A DNA stretch of 64,000 nucleotides, taken from Pseudomonadota bacterium. Lineage in GTDB: Bacteria > Pseudomonadota > Gammaproteobacteria > Burkholderiales > Thiobacteraceae. A program made the position numbers and the translations under genes. The stretch spans positions 1-64,000 of the forward strand of contig JAKANO010000004.1 of NCBI GenBank assembly GCA_021812385.1. Reading direction: 5' to 3'. The notes below the pieces were generated by a model. That model did no database searches. It had not been told where the DNA came from and saw only the letters and a list, made by a program, of their open reading frames with translations. Of the stretch, positions 34,865 through 47,054 are shown piece after piece. Every line of letters starts with the position of its first letter. The stretch's first letter is position 1.

Positions 34865-35605
34865 ATGTCTGTGACTATGCGTCAAATGCTCGAGGCTGGC
34901 TGTCATTTCGGCCATCAAAGCCGTTATTGGAATCCCAAAATGGCCCCCTATATTTTCGGGGAACGCAACAAGATCCATATTATCAATCTAGAAAAAAGCC
35001 TGCCGCTGTATCAGGACGCGCTGAATTATGTGCGTAAGCTGATCGCGAACAAAGGCACGGTGCTGTTCGTCGCCACCAAGCGCCAAGCGCGCGAGATCGT
35101 GCAAGAAGAAGCCGAGCGTTGCGGTATGCCTTTTGTGAACCATCGCTGGTTGGGCGGCATGCTCACCAACTTCAAAACCGTGCGCCAATCGGTGAAACGC
35201 TTGCGTGATCTGGAACAGATGACGCAAGACGGCACGCTGGAAAAGATGCCAAAAAAAGAAGCGCTGATGTATCAGCGCGAGTTGGATAAGTTGCTGCGCA
35301 GCATGGGCGGCATCAAGGACATGAACGGTTTGCCGGACGCCATCGTGATTATCGATGTCGGCTATCAAAAAGGCGCGGTGACCGAAGCCAATAAGCTGGG
35401 CATTCCGCTGGTGGGTGTGGTGGATACCAATCACTCGCCGGATGGCGTGACGTACATCATTCCGGGCAACGACGATTCGAGCCGTGCAATTCGTTTGTAC
35501 ATGCGCGGCTTGGCGGATGCAGTGCTGGAAGGCAAGGCGCAGATGAGCCATGAAGTCGTGGCTGAAGATTTTGCCGAAGCAGGTAGCGCGCCAGCCGCTG
35601 CCTAA
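34865..35605 (+). CDS. rpsB: Ribosomal protein S2
   Basis: 246 residues beginning [26 protein letters not shown], with [16 protein letters not shown] and [19 protein letters not shown]. Standard length. First gene of the rpsB-tsf-pyrH-frr block. AGGAG precedes the ATG. Confidence 0.98.
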   Translation: MSVTMRQMLEAGCHFGHQSRYWNPKMAPYIFGERNKIHIINLEKSLPLYQDALNYVRKLIANKGTVLFVATKRQAREIVQEEAERCGMPFVNHRWLGGMLTNFKTVRQSVKRLRDLEQMTQDGTLEKMPKKEALMYQRELDKLLRSMGGIKDMNGLPDAIVIIDVGYQKGAVTEANKLGIPLVGVVDTNHSPDGVTYIIPGNDDSSRAIRLYMRGLADAVLEGKAQMSHEVVAEDFAEAGSAPAAA

Positions 35606-35609
35606 TTCA

Positions 35610-35633
35610 AAAAAGGGGCTGATGCCCCTTTTT
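35610..35633 (+). terminator. Attenuator/terminator between rpsB and tsf
   Basis: AAAAAGGGGC-TGAT-GCCCCTTTTT is a perfect 10-bp stem with a built-in T-run directly after the rpsB stop. It probably lowers tsf transcription relative to rpsB, as known for this operon in E. coli. It is symmetrical and could work on both strands. Confidence 0.85.
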
Positions 35634-35673
35634 CGTTGTGTCTGTTTGAATCGAATTTGTGAGGAGTTTTGTC

Positions 35674-36552
35674 ATGGCGGAAATTACCGCAGGAATGGTG
35701 AAAGAATTGCGCGAGCGCACCGGGCTCGGCATGATGGAATGCAAAAAAGCCTTGTCGGAATCCGACGGCGACATGAACAAGGCGGAAGATCTGCTGCGCA
35801 TCAAGAGCGGTGCGAAAGCCACGAAAGCCGCAAGCCGCGTAGCTGCGGAAGGCGTGATCGGCAGCTACATCAGCGCCGACGGCAAAGTGGGCGCGCTGGT
35901 CGAAGTGAATAGCGAGACCGATTTCGTCGCGAAAAACGACGACTTCATCGCCTTGGCGAAAGAAGCGGCAAAATTGGTGGCCGAGCACAATCCGGCCGAT
36001 ATCGAGGCTTTATCCAACCTGAAGCTGGCCTCCGGCCAGACCGTGGAAGAAGCGCGCAAGGCGCTGGTGATGAAGCTGGGCGAGAACATGACGCTGCGCC
36101 GTTTGGCGCGCTTTGAAACCTCCGGCCGCTTGTCGGTGTACCTGCACGGCGCCAAGATCGGCGTGATGGTGGATCTGGCCGGTGGCGATGATATGCTGGG
36201 CAAAGACTTGGCGATGCATATCGCGGCTTCCAAGCCGATGTGCGTTTCCCGGGATCAAGTGGCGCCCGATTTGATCGCACGCGAGGCGGAGATCGCCAAG
36301 GCGCGCGCCTTGGAATCCGGCAAGCCGGCCAACCTGCTGGATAAGATCGTGGAAGGCAGCATCAACAAATACCTGTCGGAAAATACCTTGTTGGGCCAAG
36401 TGTTCGTCAAGGACGATAAGCTGACGGTGGAAAAATTGCTGGCTTCCAAGAGCGCCAAGGTCAACACCTTCCAGATGTTCGTCGTCGGCGAAGGCATCGA
36501 GAAGAAAGTGGTCGATTACGCCGCGGAAGTTGCAGCGGCCAGCCAGGTTTAA
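35674..36552 (+). CDS. tsf: Elongation factor Ts
   Basis: 292 residues from the ATG with GAGGAG upstream; a few extra codons to 35659 are open but lack support. It contains the EF-Ts signatures [16 protein letters not shown] and [15 protein letters not shown]. Nucleotide exchange factor for EF-Tu. It is 3 bp from pyrH. Confidence 0.97.
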   Translation: MAEITAGMVKELRERTGLGMMECKKALSESDGDMNKAEDLLRIKSGAKATKAASRVAAEGVIGSYISADGKVGALVEVNSETDFVAKNDDFIALAKEAAKLVAEHNPADIEALSNLKLASGQTVEEARKALVMKLGENMTLRRLARFETSGRLSVYLHGAKIGVMVDLAGGDDMLGKDLAMHIAASKPMCVSRDQVAPDLIAREAEIAKARALESGKPANLLDKIVEGSINKYLSENTLLGQVFVKDDKLTVEKLLASKSAKVNTFQMFVVGEGIEKKVVDYAAEVAAASQV

Positions 36553-37275
<723 letters not shown>

Positions 37276-37288
37276 CAGGAGAAGTGAC

Positions 37289-37852
37289 ATGAGCACGACA
37301 CAAGAAGTCAAACAATCCGCTGAACAGAAGATGCAAAAGTCCCTCGAGGCGTTGAAAAACGATCTCGCGAAAGTGCGCACCGGTCGCGCCCATACCGGTT
37401 TGTTGGATCATGTGCACGTCGATTATTACGGAACGCTCATGCCGGTTCCGCAAGTGGCGAACGTGACCTTGGTGGATGCGCGGACCCTCGGTGTTTCGCC
37501 ATTCGAGAAAAAAATGCTGGCCACGATCGACAAAGCGATTCGTGATTCGGACCTGGGTCTGAATCCCTCGGCGCAAGGCGACATGATTCGCGTGCCGATG
37601 CCGGCGCTGACCGAAGAGCGGCGCAAGGATTTGGCCAAGGTGGTGCGCAACGAAGGCGAAGACGCGAAAATTGCCGTGCGCAATGTGCGGCGCGACGCCA
37701 ATGCCACGCTCAAGGACATGCTGAAAAACAAAACCGTGAGCGAGGATGACGAGCGTCGTGCGCAAGAGGATGTGCAGAAATTGACCGACCGCTACGTGGC
37801 CGAGATCGATAAAATGCTGCAGGTCAAAGAAGCCGAATTGATGGCGATCTAA
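37289..37852 (+). CDS. frr: Ribosome recycling factor
   Basis: 187 residues with [31 protein letters not shown]-like text and the three-helix bundle region [21 protein letters not shown]. It splits post-termination ribosomes with EF-G. AGGAG lies before the ATG. Confidence 0.97.
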   Translation: MSTTQEVKQSAEQKMQKSLEALKNDLAKVRTGRAHTGLLDHVHVDYYGTLMPVPQVANVTLVDARTLGVSPFEKKMLATIDKAIRDSDLGLNPSAQGDMIRVPMPALTEERRKDLAKVVRNEGEDAKIAVRNVRRDANATLKDMLKNKTVSEDDERRAQEDVQKLTDRYVAEIDKMLQVKEAELMAI

Positions 37853-37875
37853 GCCACTTACCCTGCGAGTCATTG

Positions 37876-38631
37876 GTGGCCTTGTTCAATAGTTCTACAC
37901 GTAAGGTTCCCGACACGGGCGCTATCCCCAAACACATCGCGATTATCATGGATGGCAACGGCCGCTGGGCCAAGCGCCGCCTGATGCCGCGTATCGAAGG
38001 CCATCGTCGCGGGGTCGAAGCGGTGCGTGCTGCGATTCGCGATTGTGCCGAGAAGGGCGTCGAGTACCTGACCCTGTTCGCTTTCTCCAGCGAAAACTGG
38101 CGACGCCCCGAAGAAGAAGTTTCGCTGCTGATGCAATTGTTCGTGATGGCGCTGGAACGCGAAGTCGTAAAACTGCACGAGAATGAAATCCGCTTCCGGG
38201 TGATCGGCGACTTGTCGCGCTTCGAGCCGCGCTTGCAGCAACTCATTCGCGATGGCGAACGCCTGACCGCGAACAATACACGTCTGACCTTGACGATTGC
38301 CGCCAACTACGGCGGACGTTGGGACATTATGCAGGCAGCCAATCGTCTTTTGGCTGAGCGGCCGGATTGCGCGCAAGGCTTCAAAGAAGAGGATCTGGCG
38401 CCGTATCTTTCCATGGCGTATGCGCCGGAGCCGGATTTGTTCATTCGCACCGGCGGCGAACAGCGCATCAGTAATTTCTTGCTGTGGCAACTCGCTTATT
38501 CCGAACTGTATTTCACCGAAACCCTGTGGCCTGATTTCAATACGCAAGCGCTGGAAGCGGCGATTGCATCTTATCAAAACCGCGAGCGGCGGTTTGGACG
38601 CACCAGCGAACAATTGAAAGAGCATGCTTAA
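37876..38631 (+). CDS. uppS: Undecaprenyl diphosphate synthase
   Basis: 251 residues from a GTG at 37876 (a TTG one codon earlier is possible; GCGAG is better spaced to the GTG). Catalytic P-loop [14 protein letters not shown], then [11 protein letters not shown], and [20 protein letters not shown] with [14 protein letters not shown] at the end. It makes the C55 lipid carrier for peptidoglycan. It overlaps cdsA by 8 bp. Confidence 0.95.
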   Translation: MALFNSSTRKVPDTGAIPKHIAIIMDGNGRWAKRRLMPRIEGHRRGVEAVRAAIRDCAEKGVEYLTLFAFSSENWRRPEEEVSLLMQLFVMALEREVVKLHENEIRFRVIGDLSRFEPRLQQLIRDGERLTANNTRLTLTIAANYGGRWDIMQAANRLLAERPDCAQGFKEEDLAPYLSMAYAPEPDLFIRTGGEQRISNFLLWQLAYSELYFTETLWPDFNTQALEAAIASYQNRERRFGRTSEQLKEHA

Positions 38632-39442
38632 ACAACGCGTGCTCGCTGCGGCGGTCATGATCCCCGCCTTTTTGCTCGCCTTGTTTTATTCCTCGCCGCT
38701 CGTTTGGATGGGTTTGATCGGCCTGGGCACGCTGCTCGCCGCTTGGGAATGGGCGCGCATCGCCGGCTTTGCCGTGTCCGGCCGCGTGTTGTATATGCTG
38801 GCCGTGGCTGTGCTGCTGCTGGGCCTGATTTATTTGGGCGCCGAAGATGTGTCGCGACCAACCATCTGGAGCGCGGTGCTGGTATTTTGGCTATTGCTGG
38901 TACCGCTGTGGCTGTCGCGGCATTGGGTGGTGCGCCAACGCTGGGTGCTGGCCTTGGTCGGCTTGCTGGTGTTGTTGCCAACCTGGCTGGCATTGGTTGC
39001 GTTGCGTGAAACGAGCGTCTTGCTGTTGTTGTTCTTGATGGGCTTGGTTTGGATCGCCGATATCGCCGCTTATGTTTTCGGGCGCATCTGGGGCAAGCAT
39101 AAACTGGCGCCGCGCATCAGTCCCGGCAAAACCTGGGAGGGTGCGGCCGGCGCCCTGTTCAGCGGCATGCTGTATACCGTGCTGTGGCACAGTTTCGCAC
39201 CGGATGCGCTGGCGCATTTTGTCGGATTCTCCACGCTGAGTTGGGCGGCGATGGCTTTGTTTTTGGTGGCGATCAGTATCATCGGCGATCTATTTGAATC
39301 GCACATGAAGCGCTGCGCCGGGTTGAAGGATAGCGGCAACTTGATTCCCGGCCACGGCGGCATATTGGATCGTATCGATAGCCAAACGTCGATCTTGCCG
39401 GTGGCGTTTGCGTGGCTGTTTTTTTCGGCCTGGATAAATTAA
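38624..39442 (+). CDS. cdsA: Phosphatidate cytidylyltransferase
   Basis: 272 residues with about eight membrane helices. The CDS signature is split into [16 protein letters not shown] and the C-terminal [19 protein letters not shown]. It makes CDP-diacylglycerol. It overlaps uppS and is followed 11 bp later by dxr. Confidence 0.96.
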   Translation: MLKQRVLAAAVMIPAFLLALFYSSPLVWMGLIGLGTLLAAWEWARIAGFAVSGRVLYMLAVAVLLLGLIYLGAEDVSRPTIWSAVLVFWLLLVPLWLSRHWVVRQRWVLALVGLLVLLPTWLALVALRETSVLLLLFLMGLVWIADIAAYVFGRIWGKHKLAPRISPGKTWEGAAGALFSGMLYTVLWHSFAPDALAHFVGFSTLSWAAMALFLVAISIIGDLFESHMKRCAGLKDSGNLIPGHGGILDRIDSQTSILPVAFAWLFFSAWIN

Positions 39443-39453
39443 AAGGTTTTGAT

Positions 39454-40656
39454 GTGCAACAAATAACCGTACTCGGCGCGACGGGCTCCATCGGCAAGAG
39501 CACCTTGGATGTGTTGGCGCGCCACCCGCAGCAGTTTCAAGTCTATGCCTTGACGGCAAACCGGCAGTGGCAGCGTTTATTCGAACAATGCCAGCAATTC
39601 AAGCCGCGCTATGCGGTGCTGTTGGATGCGGCCGCAGCCGAACAATTGCAAGCGCACTTGCAACAAGCCGGTTTAAACACCGAAGTGCTGCAAGGCGCCG
39701 AAGCGCTGGAACAAGTGGCGCGTGCGCCGGAAGTTGCGATGGTGATGGCGGCGATTGTCGGTGCAGCGGGTTTAAAGCCCTCCTTGGCGGCGGCGCAAGC
39801 CGGCAAGCGTGTATTGCTCGCGAATAAGGAAGCGCTGGTGATGTCCGGGGCGATTTTTATGCGCGCGGTACAATCCCATCACGCAACGCTACTGCCGATC
39901 GATAGCGAACATAATGCAATTTTTCAGGCCATGCCGGCCGGTGGCAATGGCGATCTGGCGGCGATGGGCGTGCGCCGCATTTTGCTCACCGCTTCCGGCG
40001 GCCCCTTCCGCACAGTGCCCTTGGCATCCTTGAGCCAGGTCACGCCGGAGCAAGCCTGCGCCCATCCGAATTGGGTGATGGGGCGAAAAATTTCCGTCGA
40101 CTCCGCGACCATGATGAACAAGGGCCTGGAAGTCATAGAAGCGCATTGGTTATTCAATGCGAGCGCCGATCAGATTGACGTCGTGATCCACCCGCAAAGC
40201 GTGATTCATTCCATGGTCGAATATGTGGATGGCTCGGTGCTGGCGCAGCTCGGCAACCCCGATATGCGCACGCCGATTGCCTATGCCTTGGGTTATCCCG
40301 AGCGCATCGAGAGCGGCGTATCGGCATTGGATTTATTCAAGATTGCGCGCCTCGATTTCGAGGCGCCGGATGTCGAGCGTTTTCCCTGCATTGCCTTGGC
40401 GTATGCGGCTTTGCGCGCCGGGGGCAGTGCGCCGGCCGTACTCAATGCCGCGAATGAAGTCGCGGTAGCGGCGTTTTTGGAGCATCAACTCCCGTATCAG
40501 GCGATTGCGACAGTGATCGAGCATACGCTATCCAGTATTGCAATCTCGCCGGTGGATACGCTGGAGCAAGTGCTGGCGGCGGATGCGCAAGCGCGGCAAG
40601 TGGCGCAGGAACAAATTCAACGCAGCCAAGTTGCACGAAAAGGGGCGATATGCTGA
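39454..40656 (+). CDS. dxr: 1-deoxy-D-xylulose 5-phosphate reductoisomerase
   Basis: 400 residues from GTG 39454, preceded by AAAAGG. An upstream start at 39412 is open but would overlap cdsA and extend before the conserved N terminus. Visible motifs are the NADPH loop [29 protein letters not shown], and metal/substrate residues in [11 protein letters not shown] and [21 protein letters not shown]. Second step of the MEP pathway. It overlaps rseP by 7 bp. Confidence 0.95.
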   Translation: MQQITVLGATGSIGKSTLDVLARHPQQFQVYALTANRQWQRLFEQCQQFKPRYAVLLDAAAAEQLQAHLQQAGLNTEVLQGAEALEQVARAPEVAMVMAAIVGAAGLKPSLAAAQAGKRVLLANKEALVMSGAIFMRAVQSHHATLLPIDSEHNAIFQAMPAGGNGDLAAMGVRRILLTASGGPFRTVPLASLSQVTPEQACAHPNWVMGRKISVDSATMMNKGLEVIEAHWLFNASADQIDVVIHPQSVIHSMVEYVDGSVLAQLGNPDMRTPIAYALGYPERIESGVSALDLFKIARLDFEAPDVERFPCIALAYAALRAGGSAPAVLNAANEVAVAAFLEHQLPYQAIATVIEHTLSSIAISPVDTLEQVLAADAQARQVAQEQIQRSQVARKGAIC

Positions 40657-41978
40657 CCGCTTTCGCGTTTCTGCTGGCCTTGTGTGTTTTGATCGTATTT
40701 CACGAACTAGGGCATTACTGGGTGGCGCGCTTGTGCGGCGTCAAGGTGCTGCGCTTCTCTTTGGGTTTCGGCAAGCCGCTGTACATCAAGCAGTTCCAGC
40801 CGGGCGGCACGGAATGGGTGGTGGCGGCATTTCCGCTGGGCGGCTATGTGAAGATGCTGGGCGAACAAGACGATCAAGTTGCGGCGGCCGATCTGCCGTT
40901 TGCGTTTAACCGGCAATCGGTGCTGAAGCGCATCTGTATCGTGGCGGCAGGCCCCATGGCCAATTTTGTGTTGGCGATATTGATTTATTGGGGCTTGTTT
41001 GTATATGGCATGCCCGGCCAACGTCCGTTATTAGATGCGCCCGCGGCACAAACCGCCGCCGCGGCTGCCGGTATTGCGCGCTGGGATGTGATCGAGCAAA
41101 TCGATGCGGAACCGGTGCAAACTTGGGAGGACGTGAATTGGCATTTGGCAAAAAAGCTGGTCGATGGCGGTGAGCTGAGTCTGACGGTGCGTAATGCGCA
41201 AGGCCAGCTCGCGCAAAAGCACCTGTTGTTGAGCGGGCTGTCGGGCAACGATCTGGATAAGGATTTTTTGACCAAGCTCGGTTTGCATCCAGCTAAAACC
41301 ATACCGGCGCGCTTGGGTAAAATCGTCCCCGGATCGCCGGCGGAAAATGCCGGGCTGCAAGTCGGCGATCTGGTGTTGGCGGTGAACGGCAAGACGGTTA
41401 GCGATTGGCTGGCCTTTACCGAAGCGGTGCGCGAGCAGCCTGATAAAACAGTATTGCTGGAAGTTCAACGACAGGGCTATACGCGTTCGATAGCCGTCGT
41501 CCCGAAAAGCGTGCTGGAAAAAGGGAAAACCATTGGCCGTATTGGCGTCGCGTCGGATCTGTTGGTCAAGGCGCAATATCCGTTCGGTCAGGCGTTGACG
41601 CGGAGCGCGTTGAAATGTTGGGACACCAGTGTCTTCAGCCTGAAAATATTGGGGCGGATGATTACCGGTGACGTTTCCTGGCGCAATTTGAGCGGGCCGG
41701 TGACCATTGCCCAGGTGGCGGGGGAAACCGCCAGCATCGGCTGGCTGCCGTATCTGCTGTTTATCGCCTTGGTGAGCGTCAGTTTGGGGGTAATGAATCT
41801 ACTGCCGCTCCCCATCCTGGATGGCGGGCATTTGATGTATTATATGGTCGAAGTAATTAAAGGCAGCCCGGTATCGCTGCAGGCTATGGAAATAGGCCAG
41901 CGCGTGGGAATTGCAGTACTGGTTTTGCTGATGGGATTGGCCCTCTACAACGATATCGTAAGACTGCTTGGACAATAA
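40650..41978 (+). CDS. rseP: RseP, site-2 intramembrane zinc protease
   Basis: 442 residues. The zinc motif is in [16 protein letters not shown] in the first helix, with two PDZ domains in the middle ([20 protein letters not shown]) and the third ligand in [16 protein letters not shown]. It cleaves RseA in the envelope stress response. It lies between dxr and bamA as in most proteobacteria. Confidence 0.96.
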   Translation: MLTAFAFLLALCVLIVFHELGHYWVARLCGVKVLRFSLGFGKPLYIKQFQPGGTEWVVAAFPLGGYVKMLGEQDDQVAAADLPFAFNRQSVLKRICIVAAGPMANFVLAILIYWGLFVYGMPGQRPLLDAPAAQTAAAAAGIARWDVIEQIDAEPVQTWEDVNWHLAKKLVDGGELSLTVRNAQGQLAQKHLLLSGLSGNDLDKDFLTKLGLHPAKTIPARLGKIVPGSPAENAGLQVGDLVLAVNGKTVSDWLAFTEAVREQPDKTVLLEVQRQGYTRSIAVVPKSVLEKGKTIGRIGVASDLLVKAQYPFGQALTRSALKCWDTSVFSLKILGRMITGDVSWRNLSGPVTIAQVAGETASIGWLPYLLFIALVSVSLGVMNLLPLPILDGGHLMYYMVEVIKGSPVSLQAMEIGQRVGIAVLVLLMGLALYNDIVRLLGQ

Positions 41979-41988
41979 TAAATCAATC

Positions 41989-44268
41989 ATGAAACGCCAA
42001 CTTTTGCTCCTGTTCGTCCTCTGTTATTCCTGCATCGGCCAAGCCTTTGCATTGGAACCCTTCACCATCAAGGATATTCGGGTTGAGGGTATCCAGCGCA
42101 CCGAAGCCGGCACCGTGTTTAGTTATATGCCGGTCAAGGTGGGCGACACCATGGATGACGAGAAGGCCGCCGCTACCATCAAGGCTTTGTTTGCCACTGG
42201 ATTTTTTAAAGACGTGCGGCTGGAGTACGACAAGGATGTATTGATCGTACAACTGCAAGAACGGCCCGCCATCGGCCAGATCGATTTGATCGGGTTGAAG
42301 GAATTCCCTGCGGAGCAGATCAAAGAAGCCTTCAAACAAATTGGCTTAAGCGAAGGGCGCATTTTCGACCGGGCTTTGCTGGATAAAGCCGAGCAGGAAA
42401 TGAAGCGGCAATACCTGTCGAAAGGCAAGTACGCGGCTTCGGTCAAGACCACCGTCACGCCGTTGGAGCGGAACCGGGTTGCAATCCGGTTCGACGTGGA
42501 AGAAGGCGCTTTTGCCAAAATTAAGCAAATTAATATTGTCGGCGCCCAAGTCTTTCGCGAGAAAGATTTATTGGGCTTGATGACCTTATCCACGCCGAAC
42601 TGGCTGAGCTGGTACACCAAGAACGATCAGTATTCGAAGCAAAAGTTATCCGGCGATCTGGAGACTTTACGCTCGTACTATTTGAATCGCGGTTACCTTG
42701 AATTTGCTGTTGATTCCACGCAAGTGCAAATCAGCCCTGACAAGCGCGATATTTTCATCACGATTAACATCACGGAAGGCAAGCGCTACATCGTGTCGGA
42801 CATCAAGGTTGCGGGCGACCCAACCTTGTCGGAAGCGGAATTGCGCAAATTGATTAAATTGCGCTCTGGCGCAGTCTTCTCGCGCGAACAGCTCACGGCA
42901 TCCAGTAAGGCGATTTCGGATCGATTGGGCAACGATGGCTATGCTTTTGCCAACGTCAATGCCGTGCCGGAAGTGGATAAGGAAAAGCAGCGCGTTGCCT
43001 TTACTTTTTTCGTTGACCCAGGGCGCCGCGTCTATATCCGACGCATTAATGTGGTGGGCAATACCCGCACGCGCGACGAAGTGATTCGGCGTGAAGTGCG
43101 CCAATCCGAGGGCGGTTGGTACGCCCAGGATAAAATCAATCGTTCACGCGAGCGCCTGGATCGCCTGGGTTATTTCAAGGAAGTGAATGTGGAAACGCCG
43201 GCGGTAGCCGGCACCACCGATCAAGTCGATATGAATGTTTCGGTCGAGGAAAAACCCACCGGTAATATTTTGGCCGGCGCCGGTTTTTCGAGTAGTGAAG
43301 GAATCGTGTTGAGCGGATCGGTTACCCAAGACAATGTCTTGGGCTCGGGGAATTACCTCTCGGTTCAAGTCAATACGAGCAAGGTAAATAAAACCTATTC
43401 CTTGTCTTTTACCAACCCCTATTACACCGATGACGGCATCAGCTTGGGTGGCGATCTCTATACGCGAACGACGGATGCGAGCACCACGTCGATTGCCAAC
43501 TACTCGACTAAATCTTTAGGTGCTGATGTGCGCACCGGGGTGCCGCTGAATGAAACCGATACCATTAATTTCGGTTTGGGTTTGGATCAGACTAAGCTCA
43601 GCGTGTTTCCGACGTCCCCGCAGTTGTATCTGGACTTTGTGAATCAATTCGGCTCTAGCTACACGACACTCCGCGGCGATGTCAGTTATGCACGAGACAG
43701 TCTGGACAGCCGTGTTGCGCCGACCAAAGGTACCGTGCAGCGTGCATCGGGGGAAATCGGTTTACCCCCCGGCTCGTTAACGTACTATAAATTGAATTAT
43801 CAGCACCAAAAGTACTTTCCCTTGTCGCGAGATTTTACGCTGCTGCTGAATGGTGAAATTGGTATCGCAAATGGCTTGGGCAAAGATCCCTTGCCGTTCT
43901 TTAAGAACTTCTACGCAGGCGGCGTTTCCTCGGTCCGCGGGTACAAGACCGGCACCTTGGGGCCAAAAGATAGTTCCGGGAATTCGATTGGCGGCGGACG
44001 ACGCGTGGTGCTGAATTCCGAAGTATTGACGTCATTGCCGGGCTTGGGCCAGGATAAGTCGGTGCGCGTCAGCGCTTTTGTTGATGCCGGCACGATCGAA
44101 CCGGCTGGCGGTGCATTTAAAGCCAATGATTTTAGGTATTCTACCGGTGTCGGCGTGTATTGGGTTTCGCCCGTGGGACCGTTGCGTTTTAGTTATGCGT
44201 TCCCGATAAATGCCAAGCCGGATGATGTGAAAGAGGGATTCCAATTTCAATTGGGTGGCGTATTTTAA
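41989..44268 (+). CDS. bamA: BamA, outer-membrane protein assembly factor
   Basis: 759 residues from ATG 41989. A signal peptide (KRQLLLLFVLCYSCIGQAFA) is followed by five POTRA domains (FTIKDIRVEGIQRTEAGTVF in the first, RINVVGNTRTRDEVIRREVR in the fifth) and a 16-strand barrel containing the VRGY lid motif (SSVRGYKTGTLGPKD). The final strand ends FQLGGVF. Essential for barrel insertion. Confidence 0.97.
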   Translation: MKRQLLLLFVLCYSCIGQAFALEPFTIKDIRVEGIQRTEAGTVFSYMPVKVGDTMDDEKAAATIKALFATGFFKDVRLEYDKDVLIVQLQERPAIGQIDLIGLKEFPAEQIKEAFKQIGLSEGRIFDRALLDKAEQEMKRQYLSKGKYAASVKTTVTPLERNRVAIRFDVEEGAFAKIKQINIVGAQVFREKDLLGLMTLSTPNWLSWYTKNDQYSKQKLSGDLETLRSYYLNRGYLEFAVDSTQVQISPDKRDIFITINITEGKRYIVSDIKVAGDPTLSEAELRKLIKLRSGAVFSREQLTASSKAISDRLGNDGYAFANVNAVPEVDKEKQRVAFTFFVDPGRRVYIRRINVVGNTRTRDEVIRREVRQSEGGWYAQDKINRSRERLDRLGYFKEVNVETPAVAGTTDQVDMNVSVEEKPTGNILAGAGFSSSEGIVLSGSVTQDNVLGSGNYLSVQVNTSKVNKTYSLSFTNPYYTDDGISLGGDLYTRTTDASTTSIANYSTKSLGADVRTGVPLNETDTINFGLGLDQTKLSVFPTSPQLYLDFVNQFGSSYTTLRGDVSYARDSLDSRVAPTKGTVQRASGEIGLPPGSLTYYKLNYQHQKYFPLSRDFTLLLNGEIGIANGLGKDPLPFFKNFYAGGVSSVRGYKTGTLGPKDSSGNSIGGGRRVVLNSEVLTSLPGLGQDKSVRVSAFVDAGTIEPAGGAFKANDFRYSTGVGVYWVSPVGPLRFSYAFPINAKPDDVKEGFQFQLGGVF

Positions 44269-44287
44269 GTCTGTAAAGGTGTAGAAG

Positions 44288-44782
44288 ATGAAGAAGCTTT
44301 TGGTGTGTGCAGTCATGGCAATGTCCATCCCCGTGGCCGCTAGCGCGGCAGAATTGAAAATCGGGGTCGTCAATACCGAGCGCGTGTTTCGCGATTCGGC
44401 ACCGGCGATTCGCGCGAGCAAGAAGTTGGAGAAAGAATTTGCTGCGCGCGAGTTGGAGATTCAGAAGTTGGCAAAGCAGTTTCGCGACCTGCAAGCGCTG
44501 CTGGAAAAAGAAACCGTGACCATGAGCGATGCCGATCGCCGCAACAAGGAACGCGATTTGGCCAATTTGAATCGTGATCTGCAGCGCTCGCAGCGTGAAT
44601 TTCGCGAGGATTTGAATACGCGTCAAAATGAAGAGCGCACGGCTTTTCAAGATCGCGTGAACAAGGCGATCCACGAAATGGCGGAGCGCGAAAAATTCGA
44701 TTTGATTCTGCAAGAAGCGGTTTATGTCAGCCCGCGTATCGATATCACCGACAAAGTGCTTCGCGTTCTCGCGGACAAATAG
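44288..44782 (+). CDS. skp: Skp (OmpH), periplasmic chaperone
   Basis: 164 residues with signal peptide MKKLLVCAVMAMSIPVAASA and two long charged helices forming the tentacle coiled coil (KKLEKEFAARELEIQKLAKQ). It holds unfolded outer-membrane proteins for BAM. It is 19 bp after bamA. Confidence 0.93.
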   Translation: MKKLLVCAVMAMSIPVAASAAELKIGVVNTERVFRDSAPAIRASKKLEKEFAARELEIQKLAKQFRDLQALLEKETVTMSDADRRNKERDLANLNRDLQRSQREFREDLNTRQNEERTAFQDRVNKAIHEMAEREKFDLILQEAVYVSPRIDITDKVLRVLADK

Positions 44783-44791
44783 CGTGCGTAG

Positions 44792-45838
44792 GTGAGCCAA
44801 GCCATCCGCATCAAGTTGGGCGACTTAATCCGCGATTTCGGCGGCGACTTGATCGGCGACGCCGACATCCAGATTTCCGGCATTAGCACCTTGAGCGGCG
44901 CCGGCCCAAGCGATATTACTTTTTTAACCAACAGCAAATATCGCGCGCAGTTGCCGGCTTCGCGCGCGGCGGCGGTGATTCTCGCTCCGCAGGACCAAGA
45001 CGCGACCGAAATCCCGCGCATCGTTACGCACAATCCTTATGCCTATATGGCGAAGGTGTCGGCTTTATTGCACCCGCTGGAGCGTCCGTCGCCCGGCATC
45101 CATGCCAGTGCGGTTGTGGATGCCTCGGCGCGCATCGCGGCGGATGCGGCCATAGGCCCGCAGGTGGTGATTGCTGCGCATGCCGTGATTGGCGCGGGCG
45201 TTGTGATCGGGGCGGGCTGCCATGTCGGTAGGGGCGTGGAAATTGGCGCTGATACTTGGCTCTATCCCGGGGTATCAATTTATCCAGAGTGCAAGATTGG
45301 CCGGCGTGGCATTTTTCATTCCGGCGTGGTGATCGGCGCCGATGGTTTTGGCTTGGCGCCGGAAAATGGCCGCTGGTTGAAGATCCCGCAGGTTGGACGG
45401 GTGGTCATTGGCGATGATGTGGAAATCGGCGCGAATACCACGGTCGATCGCGGGGCGCTGGAAGACACGGTGATTGAGGATGGTGTGAAGCTGGATAATC
45501 AAATTCAGATTGCGCACAATGTCCGCATTGGCGCGCATACGGCAATTGCCGCGTGTGTCGGCATCGCCGGTAGCACCGCGATCGGCCAGCATTGTGTGAT
45601 AGGTGGGGCGGCCATGTTCGTCGGGCATATTAAGGTTGCAGATGGAGTCACAATTTCGGGAGGGTCCTTGGTGAGCAAATCCATCGACGTTCCCGGCACC
45701 TATACTGCTATGTGGGCTGCCGCGCCGCATCGTGAGTGGTTGAAAACCGTGGCGCAGTTACGCCGCCTCGATACCTTGGCGCAGCGTGTCCGCGAATTGG
45801 AAGAAAAAATTCAAGCAATCGAAAGGAAACCAACGTGA
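44792..45838 (+). CDS. lpxD: LpxD, UDP-3-O-acyl-glucosamine N-acyltransferase
   Basis: 348 residues from GTG. An N-terminal substrate-binding domain ([20 protein letters not shown]) is followed by a left-handed beta helix of hexapeptide repeats. The catalytic His lies in [20 protein letters not shown]-terminal helix completes the protein. Third step of lipid A synthesis. It overlaps fabZ by 4 bp (GTGA). Confidence 0.95.
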   Translation: MSQAIRIKLGDLIRDFGGDLIGDADIQISGISTLSGAGPSDITFLTNSKYRAQLPASRAAAVILAPQDQDATEIPRIVTHNPYAYMAKVSALLHPLERPSPGIHASAVVDASARIAADAAIGPQVVIAAHAVIGAGVVIGAGCHVGRGVEIGADTWLYPGVSIYPECKIGRRGIFHSGVVIGADGFGLAPENGRWLKIPQVGRVVIGDDVEIGANTTVDRGALEDTVIEDGVKLDNQIQIAHNVRIGAHTAIAACVGIAGSTAIGQHCVIGGAAMFVGHIKVADGVTISGGSLVSKSIDVPGTYTAMWAAAPHREWLKTVAQLRRLDTLAQRVRELEEKIQAIERKPT

Positions 45839-46281
45839 GTGCGATGGACATCCATGAAATTATGCAATACCTCCCCCATCGTTTTCCGTTCCTGATGTTG
45901 GATCGGGTCGAGTTGGTGGAACCTGGCACGCGTATCGTTGCGCTCAAAAATGTGACCATCAACGAACCCTTCTTCCCGGGACATTTCCCCACGCGGCCGG
46001 TGATGCCTGGGGTGTTGATTCTGGAGGCGATGGCACAAGCCGCCGCGATCTTGTCGTTCAAATCCGCGGACAAGAAACCGGATGCAAATTCCGTTTACTA
46101 CTTCGTCGGCATCGACAAAGCACGCTTCAAAAAGCCGGTGGAGCCGGGCGACCAGTTGCGCCTCGAGGTGCATTTTGAACGCTCGATCAAAAGCATTTGG
46201 AAATATTCGGCCAAGGCCCACGTGGGTGAAAACGTCGTGGCGGTGGCGGAGTTGATGTGCACGGTGCGCAACGTCGAATGA
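45835..46281 (+). CDS. fabZ: FabZ, 3-hydroxyacyl-ACP dehydratase
   Basis: 148 residues from a GTG overlapping the lpxD stop (AAGGA seven bases upstream); ATG 45844 is the alternative. Hot-dog fold with catalytic His in [14 protein letters not shown] and Glu in [16 protein letters not shown]. The longer open frame to 45736 lies within lpxD. Confidence 0.96.
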   Translation: MSAMDIHEIMQYLPHRFPFLMLDRVELVEPGTRIVALKNVTINEPFFPGHFPTRPVMPGVLILEAMAQAAAILSFKSADKKPDANSVYYFVGIDKARFKKPVEPGDQLRLEVHFERSIKSIWKYSAKAHVGENVVAVAELMCTVRNVE

Positions 46282-47051
46282 TACACCCGACTGCCATCGT
46301 CCATCCGCGCGCCCATCTCGGCGCGAATGTCAGCATCGGCCCCTATGCCATTATCGGCGAGCATGTGGAGCTGGGCGAGGGCACGCAGGTTGGTTCGCAT
46401 GCCGTGATTACCGGCCATACGCGCATTGGGCGCGATAACAAGATTTTTCAGTTTGTATCGCTCGGTGAAGTGCCGCAAGACAAAAAATATGCAGGCGAGC
46501 CCACGCGCCTGGAAATCGGCGACCGCAATACGATCCGCGAATTTTGCACCTTCAATATCGGCACCGTGCAGGACACGGGCGTGACCCGCATCGGCAACGA
46601 TAATTGGTTGATGGCGTATGTGCATATCGCCCACGATTGCGCGGTGGGCAACCACACGATTTTTGCCAACAACGCTTCCCTGGCGGGGCATGTGCAGATT
46701 GCGGACCATGTGATACTCGGCGGTTTTACCGGCGTGCACCAGTTTTGCAAAGTCGGGGCGCATGTCATTACCGCCGTGAGCTGTGCCGTGTACAAGGACA
46801 TCCCGCCGTATGTGATGGCGGCTGGCACCGATGGTGCAAAGCCGAATGGCATCAATAGCGAAGGCTTGAAGCGTCGCGGTTTTACCCCCGACGCCATTGC
46901 CGCGGTGAAGCAAGCCTACAAAACCTTGTACCGCAAAGGCTTCACCTTGGAAGAGGCGAAAGCGGAATTATTGGATCAGGCGCGCGAGCATCCTGAGGTA
47001 CAGCCGATTCTGGATTTCCTCGCCATTTCCACACGCGGCATTATTCGTTAA
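46278..47051 (+). CDS. lpxA: LpxA, UDP-GlcNAc acyltransferase
   Basis: 257 residues starting at an ATGA overlap with fabZ. Beta-helix hexapeptides begin with [20 protein letters not shown]. The catalytic His is in [19 protein letters not shown], and the helical C terminus has [20 protein letters not shown]. First committed step of lipid A synthesis. Confidence 0.97.
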   Translation: MIHPTAIVHPRAHLGANVSIGPYAIIGEHVELGEGTQVGSHAVITGHTRIGRDNKIFQFVSLGEVPQDKKYAGEPTRLEIGDRNTIREFCTFNIGTVQDTGVTRIGNDNWLMAYVHIAHDCAVGNHTIFANNASLAGHVQIADHVILGGFTGVHQFCKVGAHVITAVSCAVYKDIPPYVMAAGTDGAKPNGINSEGLKRRGFTPDAIAAVKQAYKTLYRKGFTLEEAKAELLDQAREHPEVQPILDFLAISTRGIIR

Positions 47052-47054
47052 ATC

